Assembly (NCBI GenBank): GCA_902763505.1
Contig: CACWSO010000004.1
Location: forward strand, 102,501-166,500
Direction of reading: 5' to 3'
Source: an uncultured Eubacteriales bacterium
GTDB taxonomy: Bacteria > Bacillota > Clostridia > Peptostreptococcales > Anaerovoracaceae
Length of the DNA: 64,000 bases
Shown: piece after piece, positions 34,350 through 42,966 of the stretch
Layout: each line of letters begins with the position of its first letter
Position numbering within the stretch: position 1 is the stretch's first letter
Position numbers and translations under genes: made by a program
Notes under the pieces: generated by a model
What the model was told of the DNA's origin: nothing
Seen by the model: only the letters and a program-made list of their open reading frames with translations
Databases searched by the model: none

Positions 34350-35612
34350 TTATTCACCATACACATGAAGCAATGAACTTATATTAAGCTCTGGATTTAC
34401 ACTATAATGTTTCTTATCATCTAGAAGATAATCGCCGATATAATCAAAATAACCATCAACAGTCAATGTGCTATGCTTATAAATTGGATTGTCTCTAAGC
34501 TCCCCAGCTTCATCTAGATCATTAAAAACCATTTGCACTTTTTGGAGATCACTGAAAAAGTATTCTTCAAGAAGTGGGACAGCCTTTTCTCTAATGACTG
34601 TAACTATATCGTCTGCAGTTCTTACTGACATAAACAGTGCCTGACCCAACAAATGGTTCCGATCAAGTAACAATTCTATTCTGCTGTTCATCGTGTCAAA
34701 TAGCTTTATTACATCTATTCCTTCAACATTAGTGGGATCGACCCCGTTCATTCTTAATTCATCAGCAATAATACTAGAATCCGGGACCATAGGAATAAAC
34801 TTAAAACGTCTACGTAAAGCTATATCGATTGCTCCGACGGATCGGTCCGCAGAATTCATCGTGCCAAACAAGTTTATATTACTTGGAACGACAAACGATT
34901 CCTTAGAGTATGGCAAAGTAGCTGATAATTCATTTGCCATTCCTTGTCGTTTATCTACCTCAATCAATGAAATTAATTCTCCAAAAATTTCAGAAATGTT
35001 GCCTCTATTAATCTCATCGATAAAAACAGCATACTCCTTTTCAGGATGTCTCGATGCTTTTGCGCATAGTGTCTTGAAAATGCCAGGTTTTGGGGAATAA
35101 TCAATGGAATTAGTTTCTTCTACATATTCTGGACGTATCCCCTCAATAAAATCCTCATATGAAAACGATTGATGAAATGTGACGAAAGCATATCTTTTAT
35201 CAACCTCTGAATCACTTAAAAATCGATCAAAGAAATCTGGCATACCCTGTTGAACACGAATACGATTAACATACCAAGATCCTCCCTCACATTCAAAGAA
35301 AACGCATGGAGGAGTACGTGTTACCCCTAAGGCAGAAACATCCATGTTGTGCTCTTCTAAAACCGAAATAACATTAATGACAGTACCAAGTCTCAAGCTA
35401 TCAATCTTCTGTTGTATTTCTGTTGGTCTCATTTTCCCATGGTTCTGCAGCATTATCATGGCAATCAAAATCCACTCTTCTGTATTGCTGATATATGCGT
35501 TCCTTACTTGATCATCGGATACTTGATAATCAATATAGTCACTCATCATTTCTTGCAGAAGATATGTTTTCCCCGTTCCCGGTGGTCCATAATAAATTAC
35601 ATTTTCACCCAT
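34350..35612 (-). CDS. McrB-like AAA+ GTPase lacking an N-terminal reader domain
   Basis: A 420-residue motor. Walker A (YYGPPGTGKTYLL) is at residues 7-19, so there is no N-terminal specificity domain. About 100 residues (28-140, including GKMRPTEIQQKIDSLRLGTVINVISVLEE) are inserted between Walker A and FHQSFSYEDFIEG; in the McrB at 29867 that distance is only about 30 residues. Then come VFIDEINRGNISEIFGELI and GTMNSADRSVGAIDIALRRRF. The ATG at 35612 has GAGGTG at good spacing. It overlaps no gene but starts 6 bp after the LAGLIDADG-like gene. Confidence 0.87.
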   Translation of the reverse strand: MGENVIYYGPPGTGKTYLLQEMMSDYIDYQVSDDQVRNAYISNTEEWILIAMIMLQNHGKMRPTEIQQKIDSLRLGTVINVISVLEEHNMDVSALGVTRTPPCVFFECEGGSWYVNRIRVQQGMPDFFDRFLSDSEVDKRYAFVTFHQSFSYEDFIEGIRPEYVEETNSIDYSPKPGIFKTLCAKASRHPEKEYAVFIDEINRGNISEIFGELISLIEVDKRQGMANELSATLPYSKESFVVPSNINLFGTMNSADRSVGAIDIALRRRFKFIPMVPDSSIIADELRMNGVDPTNVEGIDVIKLFDTMNSRIELLLDRNHLLGQALFMSVRTADDIVTVIREKAVPLLEEYFFSDLQKVQMVFNDLDEAGELRDNPIYKHSTLTVDGYFDYIGDYLLDDKKHYSVNPELNISSLLHVYGE

Positions 35613-35617
35613 TATTT

Positions 35618-36379
35618 TCACCTCACTACAATAGTTTTCAATCCCTTTAAAACAACAGAATTATCATTTACAATTACTGTTTCATAATTATATTCGTATG
35701 CACTTTTCATAAGATTGATCCGCCTTGGCGAAATCAATCCTATATTATTCACATAATAATCAACATCCTTTATTCTTAGTTGAGGGTTTCTTGGCCTGCC
35801 ACCTTCTTTCCTATCGCGATGGGTATTATAATTATATTGTATTCCACACATTTCAACTACTTCTGATAAAAAGGCTCCTATTTCATCAGATATGCAGTCC
35901 AATGACAACATACGGATTTTATGTGTTTTTTTATCTATATCTGCAGAGCTTCTCCCATCAAAAACACCAACAAGAAATGCCCGCTGCACCTTCCATGGTG
36001 AATTCTGAAGCGCAGTCCTTAAAGATGGTATCAGCTCGACCAACTCCCCCAACGATGTAGCTTTAAAAAAGGTCGAAAATCCGGGCATCCGATTCTTACC
36101 CGAATCCAATTCTGTGCCTCTTATGTTTTCTGCCATAACCGTTTGTCCGTTTACTTGAACAGCAATATCCCTTACTAGTTCGTAATGCTGTGCTATCTCT
36201 AACGCTGTCGCCGCTCTATAGTTATAGCGAACCGGATTAATCTTATATCTATTTCCATTGGCAGTGACTTGTTCTTCAGAAGCGAATATTCCCCCCAGAA
36301 AATAGGCAACTTTTTCTGTAAGATATCTAGAATTCATATCAAGCCCAGAATCAAAAGATACATATGCTCTATCTGTCAT
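35618..36379 (-). CDS. LAGLIDADG-like protein in a restriction operon
   Basis: A 253-residue protein with two helix motifs spaced as in single-chain LAGLIDADG endonucleases: AYFLGGIFASEE near 25-36 and RAFLVGVFDGRSS near 133-145. The second motif aligns to LAGLIDADG with the catalytic Asp (eighth position) replaced by Arg, and the first has Glu, so nicking activity is doubtful; the DNA-binding fold may be kept, as in WhiA. It sits between the cytosine methyltransferase (1 bp away) and the McrB-like motor. It may be the third restriction subunit, comparable in place to BsuMI YdiR. Start ATG 36379 after AAGGAAGG. Confidence 0.65.
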   Translation of the reverse strand: MTDRAYVSFDSGLDMNSRYLTEKVAYFLGGIFASEEQVTANGNRYKINPVRYNYRAATALEIAQHYELVRDIAVQVNGQTVMAENIRGTELDSGKNRMPGFSTFFKATSLGELVELIPSLRTALQNSPWKVQRAFLVGVFDGRSSADIDKKTHKIRMLSLDCISDEIGAFLSEVVEMCGIQYNYNTHRDRKEGGRPRNPQLRIKDVDYYVNNIGLISPRRINLMKSAYEYNYETVIVNDNSVVLKGLKTIVVR

Positions 36380-36380
36380 T

Positions 36381-37454
36381 CTACAAATCCTTCCTTTCCA
36401 TGTCATGAATTATTGCTTCGGCAACTCTCTTTGCAAGAAGCGGTGGAACCGCATTACCTACTTGTTTCATTTGAGATGTCTTTGTTCCGTAAAAACGGAA
36501 AGTGTCAGGAAATGATTGAATCCTAGCTGCTTCTCGAACAGTAATTGCCCTATCCAAAAATGGATGCGTGAATTTACCGGATGCAGGTGTATCAAATCTG
36601 GTTGTAATGGTAACTGATACATTATCAGCATCCATCCGTTCCCAAGTGCCACTATAAATAGATTTTGTTAAATGTTCGGCCGGTAGATGTTCCTTCCCTC
36701 CTTTCGGCGGAATCATTGCCATTCTTTCAAGCGCTATCTTCGAATGGTTTGTTGAAACATGACCTGATAATACATTGCTGTTTTTTCGGAGCATTTCTTG
36801 GTACTTTGATTGTGGCGGGAACCTATATTCTTGTTCCTCTTCTCCCTCGCCTGAGTTCAGGTAGTTTAAGTCACTAATTGCATCCCAAATAGTCGTTTTC
36901 CCCTCCTGTTCAGGTGGCATTGCAACCGGATCACTATCTCCCTTCTTGCCAATAACAAATGCCCTTCGTCTATCTTGTGGAACGCCATAATTCGCTGCAC
37001 ATAGAACTTCTGCATTGATAACATAGCCAAGATTTTCGAATAAAGAGATTAACTCTCTTTTGAAATAGCCTCCTTCACTAGTAAGTAGGTTTGGTACATT
37101 CTCCATAACAAAATAGGAAGGCTCAACAACGCGTACTACATCAACAAAATATCGAAACAAAAAATTTCTTTCATCATTAATAGTCTTTCTTTGGCCTTTT
37201 TGAGAGTATCCTTGGCATGGAGGGCCACCAACAACTGCTGTTATCTTCCCTTTGTAACAACCAAACGTTTCTTCAATCGGTAGTTTTTTTATGTCTTCCA
37301 CTATCATGTTTGGATTTTTCCGATTCTTAATATATGCTTCCGCAATTGATGGATCATATTCGTTTGCTAATACTACCTTGAAGCCAGCTTCCTCAAACCC
37401 AAGAGATAACCCTCCAGCGCCTGCAAAAAGATCAATTATTTTTAAATCTGACAT
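36381..37454 (-). CDS. DNA (cytosine-5) methyltransferase
   Basis: A 357-residue m5C methyltransferase with all main motifs: I IDLFAGAGGLSLGFEEAG (7-24), IV VVGGPPCQGYSQKGQR with the nucleophile Cys80, VI FVMENVPN near 117, VIII QDRRRAFVIGKKG, and X QVGNAVPPLLAKRVAEAI near 330. It protects the host from the cognate nuclease. The stop is 1 bp from the LAGLIDADG-like gene, and the start overlaps the second methyltransferase by 13 bp. The target-recognition region between VIII and IX is short, and specificity cannot be read. Confidence 0.95.
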   Translation of the reverse strand: MSDLKIIDLFAGAGGLSLGFEEAGFKVVLANEYDPSIAEAYIKNRKNPNMIVEDIKKLPIEETFGCYKGKITAVVGGPPCQGYSQKGQRKTINDERNFLFRYFVDVVRVVEPSYFVMENVPNLLTSEGGYFKRELISLFENLGYVINAEVLCAANYGVPQDRRRAFVIGKKGDSDPVAMPPEQEGKTTIWDAISDLNYLNSGEGEEEQEYRFPPQSKYQEMLRKNSNVLSGHVSTNHSKIALERMAMIPPKGGKEHLPAEHLTKSIYSGTWERMDADNVSVTITTRFDTPASGKFTHPFLDRAITVREAARIQSFPDTFRFYGTKTSQMKQVGNAVPPLLAKRVAEAIIHDMERKDL

Positions 37455-38194
37455 AGTTCAGATAATCTCCTTTCAGATATCTCACAGTATTCAGTACTTA
37501 TTTCGGCGCCAATGAATTTTCTGTTATTGGCAAGGGCTGCAACTCCAGAACTACCCGCCCCCATGAACGGATCAAAAACTATATCCCCTTCGTTTGAAAG
37601 CAGCTTAACAAACTGTTCTAGCAATGCTACAGGTTTTTGTGTAGGATGCTTTCCATGCTTTTTTTCTCCAGATGGTGCAACGGCTGTCTCAAAGAAATCA
37701 TGAATAGCCCTTCCGCCATTGTTGAATGTGCCTGTATGTTTTTTATATGTGAAATAGATCCAGGTTTCTGTAGAATTAATAAAGTGTAAATTCATGTTCC
37801 GGGGCATCGGGTTTAGTTTATGCCAAATACCTGTTGTCTTGTAGTAAAAGCCATGCTTCGTTGCCAGTTGAATAATTGTTTCAACTTTAATAATCGACAT
37901 AAACACTATCATGGATCCACCAATTCGAGATACTCTCGCACATTCTTCAAACATAGTGTCCATCGATTCTTTCCAGGAATCAAAATCCAAATCGTCCCAC
38001 CCCGCGGCACCAAAGAAATTAGGACGCATAGCCTTCAGATTAGTTGCTCTATTTTTCATAAAGAGACCAAGATTGTATGGTGGATCTGTAAGTATCAAAT
38101 CCACTGAGTCATTCGGCAATTTTTGAAGCACATCCATGCAATCTTCATTTACTATTCGATACGGCTTTTCTTCAAACATGTTCTCCAAACCCAT
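37442..38194 (-). CDS. Beta-class DNA methyltransferase (N6-adenine or N4-cytosine)
   Basis: A 250-residue methyltransferase with the beta-class order: catalytic motif IV LILTDPPYNLGLF at residues 33-45, a recognition region in the middle, and the SAM-binding motif I VFDPFMGAGSSGVAAL near 210. DPPY suggests adenine N6, but N4-cytosine cannot be excluded. It is the first gene of the operon, behind a strong promoter, so modification is made before restriction. Pairing with an m5C enzyme suggests two-strand protection of an asymmetric site, as in LlaJI-like systems that use two methylases. Confidence 0.92.
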   Translation of the reverse strand: MGLENMFEEKPYRIVNEDCMDVLQKLPNDSVDLILTDPPYNLGLFMKNRATNLKAMRPNFFGAAGWDDLDFDSWKESMDTMFEECARVSRIGGSMIVFMSIIKVETIIQLATKHGFYYKTTGIWHKLNPMPRNMNLHFINSTETWIYFTYKKHTGTFNNGGRAIHDFFETAVAPSGEKKHGKHPTQKPVALLEQFVKLLSNEGDIVFDPFMGAGSSGVAALANNRKFIGAEISTEYCEISERRLSELCQI

Positions 38195-38283
38195 TTATTA
38201 TATCTCCTCATAAGACAATCAATTAAAGTCATCCTGTGAACTTATCATTGAAATCAACTATGGCTTATTTTTCTGTATTTTTT

Positions 38284-38312
38284 ATTATACAACAATACAT
38301 GGACACTGACAA
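38284..38312 (-). promoter_or_regulatory. Promoter of the five-gene restriction operon
   Basis: TTGTCA, 17-bp spacer, TATAAT on the minus strand, 90 bp before the first methyltransferase gene. The remaining 38313-38457 carries no gene and no clear terminator for the transfer operon. Confidence 0.8.
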
Positions 38313-38457
38313 TCGGGACCTTCTTCACAAGGTACCTAATTACCATCTTTGTTGTTCTCAGCAGTTTATATAAACAAGCCGGGTTTTCAGTTTTAGCTCA
38401 GTTTCAGCTTCATGCTCAATTTCGCTCCTAATTGTAGATTTCAAAATAATTGAGAAC

Positions 38458-40017
38458 TTAATACTTTGGCACCGCATATCCATATATTGTACTACTTCCA
38501 ACGCTATAGGACCCACGCCTAACCGCATCACCTCTATTGCCTTCGATGGTATATACAGTCCTACCATCACACCGTTCTACCAAGCCCACATGATCCCTGG
38601 TCCCGTTGGCATACCAGTCGATGATTATAATATCTCCGGGCGAAGGCTTGTAGTTCCTGCTCTGCCAGTGATGATGTGACCTGGCCCAGTCCACGATATC
38701 CGGCACATAGGAGAACTTCGGGACTGTTCCGGATTTGATATATCCGCACTGGTTCTCACACCAGCTGACAAAGCATCCGCACCAGCTTACTCTGTTGTTA
38801 TATCCGTACCAACTCCAGAATTTCTTCCCGCCATGGTTTCCCAACTGCTGCTCGGCAACCTTGACAATGGCCGTATTCCCTACGCCGATATTGTAACTGC
38901 CGTATGGATAATACCTGAGCACATGGGCCGGATATTGCTTGTCTCCGTACCCTTTCCACCCATGCTTCTTTGCCTGCATATTGGAAAAGGCAATAGCATT
39001 GGCAACGGTATATCCACCATCTCTCTTGATGGCCCAGGAGATATATCCGTTTCCATAGTTATATCCCTGCAGAGCCAGCCGGATGTGATTCATATCTATT
39101 GGGCTTTTACACCTGGCCTGTTTCAGACAGTCCGCCAGATAATGCACGCCACAGTTGATGGAATACTCCGGATCCTTGATACTGTTCGGCGCATGAGAGT
39201 ATTTCTTATTATACGGGCTTTCAGAGCACTGCATGGGATCACTGCCTCTTCCGCCGGACTCCTGCATCATGACTGCCTTGAGCAGTTCCACGTATTCACT
39301 GATTCCGTACTGCTGCACGTATTTGCTGATCAGTGGCGTATAAGCCTCCACCTCCGGACTAACCTCGATATAGTTGTCAGCGCTGTCATCTCCGAAAGTA
39401 TAGAAGGCCGCCCCAAAGAGCACGAAGATCAGGATAATCACGACAGCAATGCTTCCCCCTGCAGTCAGGGACGCAAGCAAAAGCTTCGTACTCGCCAGCG
39501 TCGCCCTGATCATCCGCAATGTTTTCACCGCAGCCTTTCTTGACATTCTTGCTGCCCGCTGTGTATGCTTTTGCATCTGATACTGTCGCTTCGCCAGGCG
39601 GATCCCTTCAGCCTGCGGTTTCCTGACGGTTTTTAGTGGTCTTGATACCCTCTTTCCCCGTGATAAAAAGGCTGTCTCTCTGGTCTTGATGACAGGTGCT
39701 GTTCGTGCTGCTTCTTCACCCGCCATCTTCTGTTCTGCCTGCCTTCTCAGGACGCTCTCCTTTGACCGGATCCTGCGGTATCCTGACTTTGCAGCATCTG
39801 CGCTATATGCTGCGACCCTCCTCGCACTGCGTCCTGTCATCTGTCCCATCTGATCTGTCGCTTGGGAAGATGCCTGCTCCCTGCCCTGCTCCTTGGAGTG
39901 CAGCATATCCTCCTTGGTTCTTGCATGAACATCCTTGATATGTGATGTCATCGCAGAAGCTCGATCGATCGTTCTGATCGTCCCCTTGTTGCTTTGTCTT
40001 GTCTTTATATCAGCCAC
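38458..40017 (-). CDS. CwlT-like cell-wall hydrolase of the transfer apparatus
   Basis: A 519-residue two-domain peptidoglycan hydrolase. The N-terminal 170 residues are basic, followed by one membrane span (LLLASLTAGGSIAVVIILIFVLFGAAFYTF). Then comes a lysozyme-like domain with its Glu in AVMMQESGGRGSDPMQ near 250, and a C-terminal CHAP/NlpC-type domain with the nucleophile Cys in VSWCGCFVSWC near 410. It opens the wall for the conjugation channel, like Tn916 Orf14. The start is GTG at 40017 after AAGGAGGTG. Confidence 0.92.
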   Translation of the reverse strand: MADIKTRQSNKGTIRTIDRASAMTSHIKDVHARTKEDMLHSKEQGREQASSQATDQMGQMTGRSARRVAAYSADAAKSGYRRIRSKESVLRRQAEQKMAGEEAARTAPVIKTRETAFLSRGKRVSRPLKTVRKPQAEGIRLAKRQYQMQKHTQRAARMSRKAAVKTLRMIRATLASTKLLLASLTAGGSIAVVIILIFVLFGAAFYTFGDDSADNYIEVSPEVEAYTPLISKYVQQYGISEYVELLKAVMMQESGGRGSDPMQCSESPYNKKYSHAPNSIKDPEYSINCGVHYLADCLKQARCKSPIDMNHIRLALQGYNYGNGYISWAIKRDGGYTVANAIAFSNMQAKKHGWKGYGDKQYPAHVLRYYPYGSYNIGVGNTAIVKVAEQQLGNHGGKKFWSWYGYNNRVSWCGCFVSWCENQCGYIKSGTVPKFSYVPDIVDWARSHHHWQSRNYKPSPGDIIIIDWYANGTRDHVGLVERCDGRTVYTIEGNRGDAVRRGSYSVGSSTIYGYAVPKY

Positions 40018-40059
40018 AGCGGCACCTCCTTCATCTGTTTTTCGGACTGTCAGTAACAG

Positions 40060-40088
40060 TTGCTTTTTCTGCTCTGTCTATGTATTCT
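40060..40088 (+). promoter_or_regulatory. Plus-strand promoter for the 114-residue gene
   Basis: TTGCTT, 17-bp spacer, TATTCT, with an AGGAGGTG ribosome binding site starting 10 bp after the -10. Each hexamer matches consensus at four of six positions. Confidence 0.5.
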
Positions 40089-40110
40089 GTGCTTGGCAGG
40101 AGGTGCCATT

Positions 40111-40455
40111 ATGTATATGAATGAAAAGACCTTTGAGCTTTCAACTGAGCCAATAGCGCACGGAGTACAAATCGATGATCTTATTGCTACAACGATACAG
40201 ACTTTGAACCTGAAGGGCTATAAAACAGCCTGGTGCTGCAGTGGTCATGTAAAAGAAGGTTTCGATAGCGCATATATCCAATTTGAATTTGGGGAGATCA
40301 CCCCGGAGGAATTACCTTCCGGATGGTTCTGGGAAGAGGATGGTCATATGCAGTATCAATATGCATCATGCTCTCCGGATGATCTGAAACAGGAAATAGA
40401 AGAAGTGATGGACGATTTGTTCAAGTGGGCAGAATCCCTGCCTTCGACATATTGA
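40111..40455 (+). CDS. Hypothetical protein, one of two plus-strand genes in the window
   Basis: A 114-residue protein with start ATG 40111 after AGGAGGTGCC; the frame is open for 17 more codons, but without a ribosome binding site. LKGYKTAWCCSGHVKEGFDSAYIQFEF (residues 33-59) gives it a Cys-Cys-x-Gly-His motif; the rest is acidic. The family is not recognised. It runs against the transfer operon, between virB4 and the cwlT-like gene, with its own promoter and terminator, so transcription of the transfer genes would make antisense RNA to it. Confidence 0.75.
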   Translation: MYMNEKTFELSTEPIAHGVQIDDLIATTIQTLNLKGYKTAWCCSGHVKEGFDSAYIQFEFGEITPEELPSGWFWEEDGHMQYQYASCSPDDLKQEIEEVMDDLFKWAESLPSTY

Positions 40456-40465
40456 GTCAATGTAT

Positions 40466-40490
40466 CTGGAGGCAGTGTTGCTACCTCCAG
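40466..40490 (+). terminator. Terminator of the plus-strand gene
   Basis: CTGGAGG and CCTCCAG form a perfect 7-bp stem followed on the plus strand by TTTCTGTTT, 10 bp after the stop. No U-run follows on the minus strand, so virB4 transcripts should pass. Confidence 0.7.
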
Positions 40491-40497
40491 TTTCTGT

Positions 40498-42966
40498 TTA
40501 TTCAGCCGGTCTCAGATACTTATCCACCAGTTTCTCGTACTCTTCCGGCGTTCTGGCGATCTCACGTATCTTCTCCAGTATTGCCTGCTCCTTCTTCGTC
40601 ATTACAGGCTTTGCCTCAGCCTTCAGATTCTGTTGGAAAAACCCTTCCCCAGGCTTGCTTGTCATAAGCTGATAGAGCTTTGTATCCTTCGGGAAATTGT
40701 TCTCAAAAGGCACCAGGGATGATCCAACCTTGATCAATCCGTGCCCCGCGTCCACGTTGGTGATATACGAAAGCTGCCTGTCGGAAATATTCAGGAGCTT
40801 GGCAAGCTCGATCCTGTCCGTCGCCGCCTGGTTAAGCATCACTATGAATTCAGAGTTTGACAGCATGGTCCTGGCTGTATGGGACTGCAGCAGGTCCAAC
40901 ACGTTCTGCGTGATGCCCGTACAAAATGCTCCATACTTTCTGACCCTCTTCCAGAGTTTGAACAGGAACTGCGCTGAGTACTCGTGCATGAAGAGCAGAT
41001 AGATCTCATCGATGAAGACGAAAGTCTGCTTACCCTTCTGCCTGTTCTGGGTGATACGGTTCAGGATGGAATCCAATATGACCAGCATCCCAATAGCCCT
41101 GAGTTGTTCGCCCAGTTCCAGGATGTCATAGCAGATCAGGCGGTTATTGGTGTCCACGTTGGTCTGTTTGGCGAAGGTATTCAGGGATCCTCTCGTAAAA
41201 AGTTCCAGTTCCAAAGCCAGTGACTTTGCTTCCGGTTCCGGCTGCTTCAGCAGTTCTTCCCGAAAGTCCTGCAGTGTCGGCGGTGTTCCCTGATAGTTGC
41301 CCTGCTGATAGAATCGGTAGACGTTCTCCGTGCACCGGTCGATGATGGACTGCTGGCCTTTTGCGAACTTATGCCCTGCAATGATCTGCTCGCAAAGGCT
41401 CTGCAGGAACTGTGACTTCTCGATGATTGGATCTGTTTCTCCGTATTCCCTGTTCATATCCATAGCGTTGATATGATTGGATGATGTCGCCGATATCTCG
41501 ATAACCGAGCCTCCCAACGCTTTGATCAGAGGCGCGTATTCACGCTCAGGATCCACGATGATGATGTCCGCATCCGTTCCCAGAATCAGATTGGTGATCT
41601 CATTCTTTGCCGTAAAAGACTTGCCGGATCCGGATACGCCCAGAATGAAGGAGTTACCGTTCAGCAGCCTCCTTCTATCCGCAATCATCATGTTCTTACT
41701 GATGACGTTCTGCCCGTAGTAAATGCCGTGACGGTCATAAACCTCCTGTACCCGGAACGGCATGAGGACTGCCAGTGACTCTGTGGTCAACGTGCGGAAG
41801 GCATCGATCTTACGCGTGCCGTAGGGCAGTGTGGTCTTCAGCCCGTCCAGTTGCTGCTGTTTCAGGATGCTCATCTGACACAGCTTCTTCCTGACGATGG
41901 TCATGATCTCCTCGGTATCGTTATCCAGCTGTTCCTTGGTATCTGCCGTGTGTACCAGTGTCATGACAGCAAACATCATGCGCTGATCCCTGGTGGTCAG
42001 ATCCTCCAGAAAGTCTCTGGTCTCTTTTCGCTGCTGCTCGATATCATAGGGCAAAACCGCAGAGAAGTTGTTGTTCATGTTTTGCCGTCTCTGCCAGTTG
42101 GCGGCATTCGTCTCTACGCCCAGAAGCCTTTGCTCAACGAACTTCACCGCCTCATCGGTGGGGATCGGAATCACATCCACGGAGAGCATCAGGTTCCGAT
42201 TGATATCCGTAATCTCCGCGATCATGTCATCCCGGATATACGCGGCATAATCGCGCAAAAGCAGGACGCGTCCAAAGCGATCTCCAATTTTGAAATAGTC
42301 GCTGTGGTTCTCATAGATGTCCGGGCAGATATAGTCCCGAAAGTCATGTCCCTTCTTCATGTGATCCTTCAAGTCAAAGTAAAAGCTGGTTTCTTCTCCG
42401 GTCCGCATGAAGTCATGGATGATTCTGAGGCGTTCTACCGCAGTGATCTCCGTGCACACGGATCCAAGTCTTGCAAAGTGAGCCACCAGATCCGCGCCCA
42501 CTCTGGCGAAGTAGATACGGGCATCCTCGATATTCTTACGTACCACCGAGATGGTCACGTATTTATCCTGGATGATGGCGTTGCTGCCGGTCGCTTTGTC
42601 CAGCAGCATCTGGTTGTACTCCTCACGGTAGTCATTGAGGCCGTCCTCCTGCATCCGGATCAGGATCTGCTCTTCGAAATCAAGTCGGTTCAGCCTGCGG
42701 TTATTGATGGTGATCTTCGTGGTGCTCCCGGAATCCAGTGAATTCAGAAGTTCCGAATACTCCAGAAACATTCCCTCCTTGTCATCACGGGAGGCTACCG
42801 CGTAGTTGATGTCCGTAAAACGATACATTTTACTGAACTTGTTTTTGCCATTCAAAAAGATCCCGTCAGGCCAGATGGTCTGAATCGGGATCATGTCCTG
42901 CACCTTCTTCGGGATGATGAAAGCTTCCCTATCCTGCTTCAGGATGTTACTTAGCGTTTTGATCAT
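40498..42966 (-). CDS. VirB4-family conjugation ATPase
   Basis: An 822-residue cytoplasmic ATPase that powers the type IV secretion channel (VirB4/TraE/Tn916 Orf16 group). Residues 1-400 form the N-terminal VirB4 domain; the ATPase domain has Walker A FILGVSGSGKSFTAKNEI near 445, IIVDPEREYAPLIKALGG, and Walker B FVFIDEIYLLF near 640, followed by a conserved Gln-rich motif GITQNVLDLL. Full length. Its start overlaps the PrgI-like gene by 20 bp. Confidence 0.95.
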   Translation of the reverse strand: MIKTLSNILKQDREAFIIPKKVQDMIPIQTIWPDGIFLNGKNKFSKMYRFTDINYAVASRDDKEGMFLEYSELLNSLDSGSTTKITINNRRLNRLDFEEQILIRMQEDGLNDYREEYNQMLLDKATGSNAIIQDKYVTISVVRKNIEDARIYFARVGADLVAHFARLGSVCTEITAVERLRIIHDFMRTGEETSFYFDLKDHMKKGHDFRDYICPDIYENHSDYFKIGDRFGRVLLLRDYAAYIRDDMIAEITDINRNLMLSVDVIPIPTDEAVKFVEQRLLGVETNAANWQRRQNMNNNFSAVLPYDIEQQRKETRDFLEDLTTRDQRMMFAVMTLVHTADTKEQLDNDTEEIMTIVRKKLCQMSILKQQQLDGLKTTLPYGTRKIDAFRTLTTESLAVLMPFRVQEVYDRHGIYYGQNVISKNMMIADRRRLLNGNSFILGVSGSGKSFTAKNEITNLILGTDADIIIVDPEREYAPLIKALGGSVIEISATSSNHINAMDMNREYGETDPIIEKSQFLQSLCEQIIAGHKFAKGQQSIIDRCTENVYRFYQQGNYQGTPPTLQDFREELLKQPEPEAKSLALELELFTRGSLNTFAKQTNVDTNNRLICYDILELGEQLRAIGMLVILDSILNRITQNRQKGKQTFVFIDEIYLLFMHEYSAQFLFKLWKRVRKYGAFCTGITQNVLDLLQSHTARTMLSNSEFIVMLNQAATDRIELAKLLNISDRQLSYITNVDAGHGLIKVGSSLVPFENNFPKDTKLYQLMTSKPGEGFFQQNLKAEAKPVMTKKEQAILEKIREIARTPEEYEKLVDKYLRPAE

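Noticed and set aside
35618-36379. Active homing endonuclease or intein-derived gene
   Set aside because: The fold-like motifs are present, but the second catalytic acid is replaced by Arg and the gene is fixed between restriction genes; a selfish homing gene would more likely lie in an intron or intein.
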